NCBI GenBank assembly: GCA_966211305.1
Contig: CBIHPC010000164.1
Location: 1 to 13,772 of the forward strand
DNA from: Niastella sp966211305
GTDB lineage: Bacteria; Bacteroidota; Bacteroidia; Chitinophagales; Chitinophagaceae
Direction: 5' to 3'
Length of the DNA stretch: 13,772 bases
In this document: positions 8,470-13,772 of the stretch, piece by piece
Numbering within the stretch: position 1 is the stretch's first letter
Layout of the letters: each line of letters starts with the position of its first letter
Notes under the pieces: model-generated
Databases searched by the model: none
What the model was told of the DNA's origin: nothing
Seen by the model: only the letters and a program-made list of their open reading frames with translations
Position numbers and translations under genes: made by a program

Positions 8470-9378
8470 CTATAACTTTTTGTTATAATGGCTGGTAGCC
8501 AGTTTAATGAAGAGTTGGTTGATGCGATCCGTTTCTGAACCACGCCGTTGCATAAAATAAAACGCACGATGTATTTGTAAACCAGCAATGGATAACCGAA
8601 CCAGTTCGCCATTCTTCAATTGCCGTGCAACTGACCGTAACGGTAAAAAGCCCAGGCAAACATCATCGAGCAGAAAATTCTTCAGGGCCTCGGTTCCGCC
8701 CAATACTATTTTATGTTGAAGATCGGCGATACTTATTTTACATTTTTGCAATGCTTCGGTAACCGCCGCAAGTGTACCCGAACCTCTTTCGCGTAAGGCT
8801 ACGGGCAGGGCCCTCAGGTCGTCGGGAGTAAGGTTTTTCTTTTTAACCAGGTTGCTTTTGGCGCTGCAAACGGGTATTACTTCATCTGTTAAAAAGAACT
8901 GATATTTTACGGAGGTGATGGTGTTGCGCCCTTCGGTGATGGCGAGGTCGATCTCATGATCGAGCAGGGCTTTCAGTATGTTCTCGGAATTGCGGTTGAT
9001 TAAGGTGAGATCGATGTTGGGATATTGCTGGTGAAAGGCCGAGAATACGGGTGGAATAACGTAAAGGGATATGGTAGTACTGGTGCCCAGCGTGAGTGAA
9101 CCACGGGCCTGCTGCAGGTTCTTTTGTTTGGTAAGATCGAATTCCAGCCGGCGTTGCAGCTCCCGGGCTTTTACCACGTATTCGAGCAGGATCCGGCCTT
9201 CGCTGGTGAGTGATACCGAATTGCCTTTTCGTTCGAACAGGCTTACTTTATAATGCTTTTCGAGTGATTGTATGTGTTTGGTAATTGCCGGCTGACTGAT
9301 AAATAAAATATCGGCCGCTTTGGAAAAGCTGAGGTGGGTGGCCACTTCAAAAAAAACAATATGACTGTAACTGAGCAT
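8470..9378 (-). CDS. LysR-family transcriptional regulator
   Basis: 302 residues, the normal LysR length. The winged helix-turn-helix covers residues about 3-62: FFEVATHLSFSKAADILFIS, then QPAITKHIQSLEKHYKVSLFER and VSLTSEG. A LysR substrate-binding domain follows (about 90-295), beginning GSLTLGTSTTISLYVIPPVF. It should act as a tetrameric DNA-binding protein answering a small effector. It is transcribed toward thrC, 67 bases away, rather than divergently from a target, so no partner is given by arrangement; threonine/homoserine metabolism is one guess. Its start codon lies six bases from a mirror-image heptamer array (9384-9435), which could serve as an autoregulatory site, but that array type is found elsewhere in the window without any regulator. 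Confidence 0.93.
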   Translation of the reverse strand: MLSYSHIVFFEVATHLSFSKAADILFISQPAITKHIQSLEKHYKVSLFERKGNSVSLTSEGRILLEYVVKARELQRRLEFDLTKQKNLQQARGSLTLGTSTTISLYVIPPVFSAFHQQYPNIDLTLINRNSENILKALLDHEIDLAITEGRNTITSVKYQFFLTDEVIPVCSAKSNLVKKKNLTPDDLRALPVALRERGSGTLAAVTEALQKCKISIADLQHKIVLGGTEALKNFLLDDVCLGFLPLRSVARQLKNGELVRLSIAGLQIHRAFYFMQRRGSETDRINQLFIKLATSHYNKKL

Positions 9379-9383
9379 TATTT

Positions 9384-9435
9384 AGTTACCAGTTGCCAGT
9401 TACCGGTAACTGGCAACCGGCAACTGGTAACCGGG
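9384..9435. repeat. Mirror-image heptamer array with a perfect 26-bp palindrome
   Basis: Units read AGTTACC, AGTTGCC, AGTTACC and then the inverted form GGTAACT, GGCAACC, GGCAACT, GGTAACC. The turn at 9404/9405 gives a perfect palindrome from 9392 to 9417; in addition 9385-9397 pairs perfectly with 9419-9431. It occupies the whole space between the usp stop codon (9438) and the LysR start codon (9378). Confidence 0.85.
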
Positions 9436-9437
9436 TA

Positions 9438-10265
9438 TTATTCGTGTATGGCCACAATTGGAATATGGCTGTGATAGGCCAGCTTTTTGGTGTGGCTGGT
9501 TTTGAACAAGCCGCTGAGGAAAGAACGTTCCCTGGGAACAATTACGATCAGGTCGATATTCTTGTCTTCGGCAAACTGGCTGATGGCGTCAAAGAAATCA
9601 TATTGCCTGATGAAGTAAAACTCAGGTGTATAATTACTCAACATGGTTTCCAGCTTTTTTCTTTCAGCTTTGTATTCGTCGGTGAGCTCAACATAATGCT
9701 CGCTGTCGACATTTACTATATGCAGGGCCGGTTTGAACAGGTCGAGGGTGGCTTTCAGGGGCGCTACGGGAATGGTGGTCTCAACCTCCTTAAAGTCGCT
9801 GGCGAGCACCACATTTTTGATCTTGCGGTATTTTGCGTCTGGCGGAATGATCAAAACCGGGCAGGCGCTTTCCTGGGCCATTTCGAGGGTATTGCTACCC
9901 ATAAAGATCTGCTCCAGGCGGGTAGCGCCGGTAATACCCATTATCACCAGGTCAATGCCCTGGTGGCGAACGTAGCGGCTGAGGGTTTCCACAAGGGAAG
10001 AGCCTTTTTCCATAACGAATTCGATAGGTACGTTGGCTACGGCTAACAGTTCGTCTTTCAACTGGCTAAGCGCCTGTGAAAGAATGATACGACGGTCATC
10101 GTCGTCTTCGGTTAATGGAGAACCGTCTGAGCCGCCTGTTATCTTATCTGATACATGGATCAGTACGATCTTTGCATTTTGAACGTCTGCAGCCATTTGA
10201 GCGGCAAACAGGGCCGCATTCTTCGAGGTATCAGAAAAGTCAGTAGGAACCAGCAATTTCTTCAT
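9438..10265 (-). CDS. Tandem-domain universal stress protein
   Basis: 275 residues with two UspA domains (about 1-141 and 148-275). The first starts MKKLLVPTDFSDTSKNA and has the ATP-binding signature G110-x2-G113-x9-G123-S124 (GITGATRLEQIFMGSN), ending CPVLIIP. The second starts KNVVLASDF and ends HIPIVAIHE but lacks the G-2x-G-9x-G(S/T) motif (VPRERSFLSGLF in its place), so probably only the first domain binds nucleotide. An acidic run DDDD at 54-57 lies in the loop before the second helix. The role is stress resilience in the cytosol; the partner is unknown. It is transcribed divergently from the GH20 gene and ahead of lysR, with an array of 59 bases between them. The long antisense frame through it (9393-10046) is a shadow. 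Confidence 0.93.
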   Translation of the reverse strand: MKKLLVPTDFSDTSKNAALFAAQMAADVQNAKIVLIHVSDKITGGSDGSPLTEDDDDRRIILSQALSQLKDELLAVANVPIEFVMEKGSSLVETLSRYVRHQGIDLVIMGITGATRLEQIFMGSNTLEMAQESACPVLIIPPDAKYRKIKNVVLASDFKEVETTIPVAPLKATLDLFKPALHIVNVDSEHYVELTDEYKAERKKLETMLSNYTPEFYFIRQYDFFDAISQFAEDKNIDLIVIVPRERSFLSGLFKTSHTKKLAYHSHIPIVAIHE

Positions 10266-10377
10266 GTATTTGATTGTTTTTGGGAAGTTACAAATTAATG
10301 CTCATTCAATAAAGAGGATCAATCGTTTGCATTAATTTTCATGGAAGTGACCGGATATTTTCCCTTAATTTACAAAC

Positions 10378-10415
10378 CGGCAATCGGCAGTCGGCAATGC
10401 AGACGGACCGGCAAT
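10378..10415. repeat. CGGCAAT heptamer array upstream of the GH20 gene
   Basis: CGGCAAT, CGGCAGT, CGGCAAT stand in phase at 10378-10398; a fourth CGGCAAT at 10409-10415 is out of phase by three bases. It lies in the 258-base region between the divergent usp and GH20 genes. I see no clear TAnnTTTG promoter for either gene in that region. Confidence 0.6.
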
Positions 10416-10523
10416 TGGCTGGCCGATAATTCGGGTGCAACCATTTCGCGGCTAACACCGACTTGGGGTTATTCACGATTGCCCACGATTAACGAAAATA
10501 CATCCTCAAAGAATAAGACTAAT

Positions 10524-12431
10524 ATGAAACAAATCAGCCTGTTACTTACCTCTTTTTTGATTGGTATCATGGTGGTTGCGCAAACAGCGAATGACATTGC
10601 CATTATTCCGCAACCGGTTTCGCTTGAAAAAAAGAGCGCCCGGTTCATGCTTTCCGGCCAAACCAAAATTGCCGCCGATGCTAAAAATGCCGAAGTGCAA
10701 CGGGTGGTGCGGATGTTTACCGATAAGGTAAAAAAAGCTACCGGTTACACACTGACAGCCGCTGCTCCTGGTGCTAAAGGAAATGTGATCAGTTTTGCTC
10801 TTAACAAAACAGCCGATAAATCAATCGGCAAAGAAGGTTATACATTGGATGTGACGGCAACGCGTGTACAGGTTACTGCCAATGATGCAGCAGGCTTGTT
10901 CTATGGCGTTCAAACCCTGTTACAGTTACTGCCTAAAGAAATAGAAAGCCCTGCAGTGGTAAAAAAAGCAGGCTGGGTTATTCCAGGTGTGCACATTACC
11001 GATTATCCGCGTTTTGCCTGGCGTGGTCTGATGTTCGATGTCTCCCGCCACTTCTTTACCAAAGAGCAGGTAAAAGACTACATAGACAATATGGTTAAGT
11101 ACAAGTACAATTTATTACACCTGCACCTTACTGATGACCAGGGCTGGCGCATTGAAATAAAATCGCTCCCAAAACTTACAGAAGTAGGCGCCTGGCGCGT
11201 TGAGAAAACAGGCACATTCGGTACGTTTACACCGCCTGCCGATAACGAGCCGCGCACTTATGGTGGTTTTTATACCCACGACGATATTAAAGAACTGGTG
11301 AAATACGCCGCCGACCGTTTCGTGAATATTCTTCCCGAAGTGGATGTGCCCGGCCATAGCATGTCTGTCGTAGCTTCCTATCCCGAATTGTCGTGCACGC
11401 CCGGTACGTACCGGGTAAACTCAGGCGAAAAATTCATGCAATGGGGCAACGGCACATTTTATGCGTTGGTTGATAATACCCTTTGCCCGGCCAATGAAAA
11501 AGTATACGAGGTGCTTGATAAAGTGTTCACCGAAGTAGCCCAGCTTTTCCCTTTCGAATATATTCATATGGGGGGCGACGAATGCGCCAAGAATTTCTGG
11601 GAGAAAAGCGATGCCATAAAGCAATTGATGCAAAAGGAGAACCTGAAAGACATGCATGAGGTGCAAAGTTATTTTGTGAAGCGCGTAGAAAAGATCATTG
11701 AGTCGAAAGGAAAAAAGATGATGGGCTGGGATGAAATTCTGGAAGGCGGACTGGCGCCCAATGCGGCGGTGATGAGCTGGCGCGGTTCAAAAGGCGGGGC
11801 GGAAGCAGCCAAATTGAAACATGAAGTTGTAATGAGCCCCAATAACCATGTGTACATCGACCTGATGCAGGGCGATGCCGCTATTGAGCCGCCGGTTTAC
11901 CAAACGGTGCTCTTAACAAATTCATATGCCTTTGAACCGGTACCCGAGGGCGTAGATCCTAAATTTATCAAAGGCGGTCAGGCCAACTTATGGACGGAAC
12001 AGATCTATAACATGCGCCATGCGCAATATATGACCTGGCCGCGGGCGTTCGCGGTGGCAGAAAGTGTTTGGACGCCTAAAGAAAAAAAGAACTGGAACGA
12101 CTTCATACGCCGTGTGGAAGATCATTTCACCCGTTTCGATGTAGCTGAAATAAAGTATGCGCCCAGCATGTACGATCCAATTTTCAATGCGTCCAAAGAC
12201 GGCGATCAGCTAAAAGTAGAAATGAGCACCGAGGTGGAGGGACTGGATATTTATTACAGCTTCGATAATTCATTCCCCGACCGGTTCTATCCCAAATACA
12301 CCCAGGCGGTTAAAGTGCCTGTTGATGCCGTTAATTTGAAAGTGATCACGTACAGAGGCAAGGTGCCGGTTGGAAGAATGGTTGTTATTCCCGTTGCTGA
12401 ATTGAAGAAGCGGGCAGAGAAGAAGAAATAA
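10524..12431 (+). CDS. Exported beta-N-acetylhexosaminidase, GH20
   Basis: Releases terminal GlcNAc/GalNAc from chitooligosaccharides or glycans by substrate-assisted catalysis. The start at 10524 gives MKQISLLLTSFLIGIMVVAQ, a signal peptide ending in the phylum-typical AQ; the open frame begins at 10341, but those 61 residues have no signal-like features and include repeat sequence. Mature layout: GH20b-like N-domain (about 25-155), then the TIM barrel with FAWRGLMFDVSRHFF, HLHLTDDQGWRIEIK and HMGGDEC, where D352-E353 are the catalytic pair, and MGWDEILEGG. A C-terminal chitobiase-type beta domain follows (about 555-635: LDIYYSFDNSFPDRFYPKYT). Total 635 residues. No SusC/SusD pair or chitinase is adjacent, so it is a lone gene. 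The site is likely periplasm or outer membrane. Confidence 0.95.
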   Translation: MKQISLLLTSFLIGIMVVAQTANDIAIIPQPVSLEKKSARFMLSGQTKIAADAKNAEVQRVVRMFTDKVKKATGYTLTAAAPGAKGNVISFALNKTADKSIGKEGYTLDVTATRVQVTANDAAGLFYGVQTLLQLLPKEIESPAVVKKAGWVIPGVHITDYPRFAWRGLMFDVSRHFFTKEQVKDYIDNMVKYKYNLLHLHLTDDQGWRIEIKSLPKLTEVGAWRVEKTGTFGTFTPPADNEPRTYGGFYTHDDIKELVKYAADRFVNILPEVDVPGHSMSVVASYPELSCTPGTYRVNSGEKFMQWGNGTFYALVDNTLCPANEKVYEVLDKVFTEVAQLFPFEYIHMGGDECAKNFWEKSDAIKQLMQKENLKDMHEVQSYFVKRVEKIIESKGKKMMGWDEILEGGLAPNAAVMSWRGSKGGAEAAKLKHEVVMSPNNHVYIDLMQGDAAIEPPVYQTVLLTNSYAFEPVPEGVDPKFIKGGQANLWTEQIYNMRHAQYMTWPRAFAVAESVWTPKEKKNWNDFIRRVEDHFTRFDVAEIKYAPSMYDPIFNASKDGDQLKVEMSTEVEGLDIYYSFDNSFPDRFYPKYTQAVKVPVDAVNLKVITYRGKVPVGRMVVIPVAELKKRAEKKK

Positions 12432-12432
12432 T

Positions 12433-12488
12433 GTGATAATGTGATAATTCGATAATGTGATAATTGGAAAACGCGATAATCGATAATA
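12433..12488. repeat. Octamer array (GTGATAAT) after the GH20 stop codon
   Basis: In-phase 8-base units GTGATAAT, GTGATAAT, TCGATAAT, GTGATAAT, TGGAAAAC, GCGATAAT, CGATAATA begin right after the stop codon. This is the only array here with a consistent 8-base step. It is followed by the terminator at 12498. Confidence 0.75.
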
Positions 12489-12497
12489 AACAAATTA

Positions 12498-12532
12498 AAA
12501 AGGTCTGATGGGAAACCCGTCAGACCTTTTAC
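12498..12532 (+). terminator. Intrinsic terminator of the GH20 gene
   Basis: AAAAGGTCTGATGGG (12498-12512), loop AAA, and CCCGTCAGACCTTTT (12516-12530) form a 15-bp stem with one G.U pair. The A and T flanks make it roughly bidirectional, but the U.G pair fits the + strand only. Confidence 0.9.
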
Positions 12533-12546
12533 TTTAAAATAAAATA

Positions 12547-12597
12547 GGAACGCCGGCCGTACTTTTGTTTAATCCTTCACGCGTACATGGGCGTTCC
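12547..12597. repeat. Interrupted inverted repeat around a -7 promoter box
   Basis: GGAACGCC (12547-12554) pairs with GGCGTTCC (12590-12597), and inside it GTAC (12559-12562) with GTAC (12583-12586). The TACTTTTG box overlaps the inner left arm. It may be an operator or a hairpin; function unknown. Confidence 0.55.
12560..12567 (+). promoter_or_regulatory. Candidate -7 element for a stand-alone RNA
   Basis: TACTTTTG is an exact TAnnTTTG match. No TTG is found at 17-21 bases upstream, only TTT at 12533-12535 (24 bases), so the promoter is incomplete by consensus. No protein gene begins downstream, which makes a non-coding transcript the natural product. Confidence 0.45.
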
Positions 12598-13037
12598 CCT
12601 GGCAAGAAAACTTAAATATTCTTAAAAGGAAGAATAATAGCTGGGTTAATGTTTCGACAACGTGCTGTAATTCAACTCTCTTTCACAAATAACGTTCGGG
12701 CTTTTCAGATTAACGGCAAAATATTTTTTGTTATAATATTTAAGCCGATGATCCTGCTATCATTTAATATCTGATCATGACATGTTGCTGCAAAACGCCC
12801 GAACGGCTTTTCCCCGCTACCGTAAAAATTTCCGATACTTTAACATGCTTACTTAACTGAAGGCGCAACGTATTTATTGCGTGAACTGTCAATTAAAATA
12901 GATCATCGACCCTACATAACAAGGTGATGATTAACCGTTAAGCTCGCGGTAGTGGTTCCTGCACGTTAAAGAATGTACTGTTTAGGGTTTAATCAATCAT
13001 TTCGAAAAGGCCCCGGTGAAAACGGGGTCTTTTTTTT
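12572..13037 (+). ncRNA. Candidate structured non-coding RNA of unknown family
   Basis: The stretch has no plausible protein but several paired elements. Domain 1: CGTTCGGGCTTTTCAG (12693-12708) pairs with 12788-12805 over 16 bp with two bulged C; it encloses a hairpin CGGC..AAATATT (12714-12725) with AATATTT..GCCG (12735-12747) and a small ATGAT/ATCAT hairpin (12748-12763). Domain 2: CCGCTACCG (12814-12822) with CGGTAGTGG (12947-12955), then CTTAAC (12852-12857) with GTTAAG (12937-12942), enclosing CGCAA/TTGCG (12864-12881) and ATCATC-g-ACC/GGT-GATGAT (12902-12931). An intrinsic terminator ends it. The G.U pairs in domain 2 and in the terminator become A.C mismatches on the other strand, favouring the + strand. 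tmRNA, RNase P and SRP RNA signatures are absent. The 5' end is estimated from the promoter box. Confidence 0.45.
13005..13037 (+). terminator. Intrinsic terminator ending the candidate ncRNA
   Basis: GGCCCCG (13009-13015) pairs with CGGGGTC (13023-13029) with one G.U pair, loop GTGAAAA, preceded by AAAA and followed by eight T (13030-13037). It has no gene directly upstream for almost 580 bases, so it must end something other than the GH20 mRNA, which already has a terminator at 12498. Confidence 0.9.
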
Positions 13038-13108
13038 GTAGAAATTATGTCTCAGGATGTAGCATGTATTGAGATGGAGTGGGGTTTATGGTTTCGTTAA
13101 CAGGAATT

Positions 13109-13130
13109 CCTGCGCAGGCGCCTGCTCAGG
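13109..13130. promoter_or_regulatory. 22-bp GC-rich palindrome
   Basis: The 12-bp perfect palindrome GCAGGCGCCTGC (13114-13125) extends after one mismatch to CCTG on the left (13109-13112) and CAGG on the right (13127-13130). With no loop it is more like a binding site for a dimeric protein than a terminator. No associated gene is evident. Confidence 0.5.
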
Positions 13131-13150
13131 CACAAATAATGTAATTAAAA

Positions 13151-13277
13151 AGCCGAAAGGCGGAATACAGCCGAAAGCCAACAGCTTAAAGCAGGAAAGC
13201 GAATACAAATACAGCGGCAAACTGCACGCCACAAGCAAGCGGATACAGCTAAAAGCTCCACGCTGCAAGCGCAAAGG
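13151..13277. repeat. Long heptamer array with NNNAAGC/NNNACGC units
   Basis: Units include ATACAGC, CGAAAGC, CAACAGC, TTAAAGC, then after slips GGCAAAC, TGCACGC, CACAAGC, and TAAAAGC, TCCACGC, TGCAAGC. About 125 bases long, the longest array in the window. It lies inside an 80-codon open frame (13069-13311), which I take to be a by-product of a repeat that lacks stop triplets. Confidence 0.65.
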
Positions 13278-13336
13278 GAAAAACATAAGCTATAAACAAC
13301 ATTTTAAATAGGTAAGTTAAGGGGTATTATCATCAC

Positions 13337-13387
13337 AAAGGCTTTTCCCGATCCCGATGGCTATCGGGAGGGAAGGGCCTTTCTTTT
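13337..13387 (+). terminator. Strong stem-loop, probable terminator
   Basis: AAAGGC (13337-13342) pairs with GCCTTT (13377-13382); inside, TTCCC pairs with GGGAA and CCCGAT with ATCGGG around a GGCT loop (13353-13368). TTTCTTTT follows on the + strand. It implies some transcription entering from 13040-13336, where only the palindrome and the AGC array are seen. Confidence 0.7.
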
Positions 13388-13414
13388 GGTAGTTGAATGG
13401 TGGGCGATAGGGCG

Positions 13415-13555
13415 ACAGACTGGGTAAATGGGCTTACGGAATTGCATAGGAATTGCATAGAACTTGCATCCGGACCCGTCTGTACAGTGCAACCCCGCGG
13501 TAAGGTTGGGGGCTGAATATGGCCTACCGGACCCTGTTTCAATGCTGTTATGCAC
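13415..13555. other. Structured segment of unknown role between two terminators
   Basis: ACAGAC-t-GGGT (13415-13425) pairs with ACCCGTCTGT (13474-13483), a 10-bp stem with one bulge whose loop holds three TTGCAT repeats. Downstream GTGCA (near 13487) can pair with TGCAC (near 13551), enclosing CGGTAaGG with CCTACCG (near 13497-13530). CCGGACCC occurs twice. The two short antisense open frames here have no protein-like features. Strand and function unknown. Confidence 0.35.
13438..13470. repeat. Three 11-bp direct repeats (GGAATTGCATA)
   Basis: GGAATTGCATA twice exactly (13438-13448, 13449-13459), then GAACTTGCATC (13460-13470). The 11-bp step places the TTGCAT cores on the same face of the helix, as in cooperative protein-binding sites. 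Confidence 0.7.
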
Positions 13556-13565
13556 GAGGATAAAT

Positions 13566-13605
13566 GAAAAAGCCCCGACGTTCCGATGCTATCGCCGGGG
13601 CTTAA
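13566..13605 (-). terminator. Intrinsic terminator of the isocitrate dehydrogenase gene
   Basis: AAGCCCCG (13570-13577) pairs with CGGGGCTT (13596-13603), plus CG/CG after one mismatch. Read on the minus strand the stem ends in GGGGCTTTTTCATTT, a proper terminator 38 bases after the icd stop codon. The loop contains GATGCTATC, much like the GATGGCTATC hairpin at 13356. Confidence 0.85.
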
Positions 13606-13641
13606 AATATATAATCAGTTGATTTTGATAACCTGCAGGGC

Positions 13642-13772
13642 TTAGATACCCATTTTCTTCTTCAGGTTAGTGTCGATCGCATCGAGGAATTCTTCAGTAT
13701 ACAGGAAGTGTTTTCCGTGTTCTACTTTATTTCCATGGATACAAACGGCCAAATCTTTAGTCATTTTACCGC
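13642..13772 (-). CDS. icd: NADP-dependent isocitrate dehydrogenase, C-terminal end
   Basis: Only the last 42 or so codons are inside the window. The read-out ends GKMTKDLAVCIHGNKVEHGK, then HFLYTEEFLDAIDTNLKKKMGI and a TAA stop (13642-13644). The MTKDLA...TEEFLDAI..NLKKK pattern matches the C-terminus of the eukaryotic-type homodimeric NADP isocitrate dehydrogenases (isocitrate to 2-oxoglutarate in the TCA cycle), which many Bacteroidota use. The MTKDL segment near the C-terminus is strongly kept in that group. The bulk of the protein, including substrate and cofactor residues, is outside, so the call rests on this tail alone. Confidence 0.8.
   Translation of the reverse strand, partial: GKMTKDLAVCIHGNKVEHGKHFLYTEEFLDAIDTNLKKKMGI

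Noticed and set aside
9393..10046. 217-codon open frame on the + strand
   Set aside because: It is antisense to the universal stress protein, whose domains and ATP motif are clear; the peptide shows no family features and starts in the repeat array.
10341..10523. N-terminal extension of the GH20 open frame by 61 residues
   Set aside because: The signal peptide begins at 10524; the extension encodes repeat DNA and would bury the signal sequence.
12649..12774. 41-codon open frame starting MFRQRAVIQL on the + strand
   Set aside because: It overlaps the strongest stem of the candidate RNA, has no convincing ribosome site and no known motif. A short hydrophobic peptide cannot be ruled out, but the RNA structure explains the sequence better.
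12541..13037. tmRNA, RNase P RNA, SRP RNA or a retron msr-msd
   Set aside because: No tRNA-like CCA end, no GAGGAAAGTCC-type core, no SRP loop sequence, and no reverse transcriptase gene in the window. A TTTCGACA at 12651 resembles the tmRNA 5' motif but lacks its context.
13069..13311. 80-codon open frame on the + strand
   Set aside because: Most of it is the AGC heptamer array; openness follows from the repeat composition.
13333..13555. Two overlapping minus-strand open frames of 64-69 codons
   Set aside because: They cover a terminator hairpin, 11-bp direct repeats and paired elements, and read as low-information Pro/Ser-rich peptides.

Overview
The window looks like chromosomal DNA of a member of the Bacteroidota, most likely the Chitinophagaceae/Chitinophagia. 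The grounds are promoter-like TAnnTTTG hexamer/octamer elements instead of E. coli-type -35/-10 boxes, few Shine-Dalgarno sequences, a bacillithiol-type deacetylase (BshB1), a eukaryotic-type NADP isocitrate dehydrogenase tail, and a secreted GH20 hexosaminidase with the '...VAQ' style signal peptide common in this phylum. The genus call is inference; no rRNA or other marker is present.

Layout. 1-1166 (-): 5' part of dihydrolipoyl dehydrogenase, with a good promoter at 1259-1289. 1446-2585 (+): membrane-anchored serine hydrolase of the class C beta-lactamase/NylB type. 2783-5714 (+): bshB1, aguB and aguA, i.e. bacillithiol synthesis plus the two-step route from agmatine to putrescine. 5747-7171 (-): AT-rich exported protein of unknown function. 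7228-8403 (-): threonine synthase, preceded on the same strand by a LysR regulator (8470-9378). 9438-10265 (-): tandem-domain universal stress protein. 10524-12431 (+): exported beta-N-acetylhexosaminidase. 12432-13641: 1.2 kb without a convincing protein gene. 13642-13772 (-): C-terminus of NADP isocitrate dehydrogenase.

Two things are not explained by the genes. First, nearly every intergenic region holds a short degenerate tandem array with a 7-bp period (8 bp in one case). Each array has its own unit sequence, and several are arranged as mirror-image (inverted) blocks, including a perfect 26-bp palindrome at 9392-9417. They sit in promoter or 3'-flanking positions and behave like a family of architecture rather than of sequence. 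Second, the 1.2-kb gap contains a candidate stand-alone structured RNA on the + strand (about 12572-13037): a TACTTTTG promoter element, a 16-bp bulged stem enclosing smaller hairpins, a second multibranched domain, and a strong intrinsic terminator. Its G.U pairs fit only the + strand. A second small structured segment with three 11-bp phased TTGCAT repeats lies at 13415-13555. I do not recognise either as a known RNA family.

The protein genes are mostly core metabolism (dehydrogenase complexes, TCA cycle, threonine, polyamine, low-molecular-weight thiol) with chitin/amino-sugar scavenging. There is no mobile element, CRISPR array, tRNA or defence locus that I can support.
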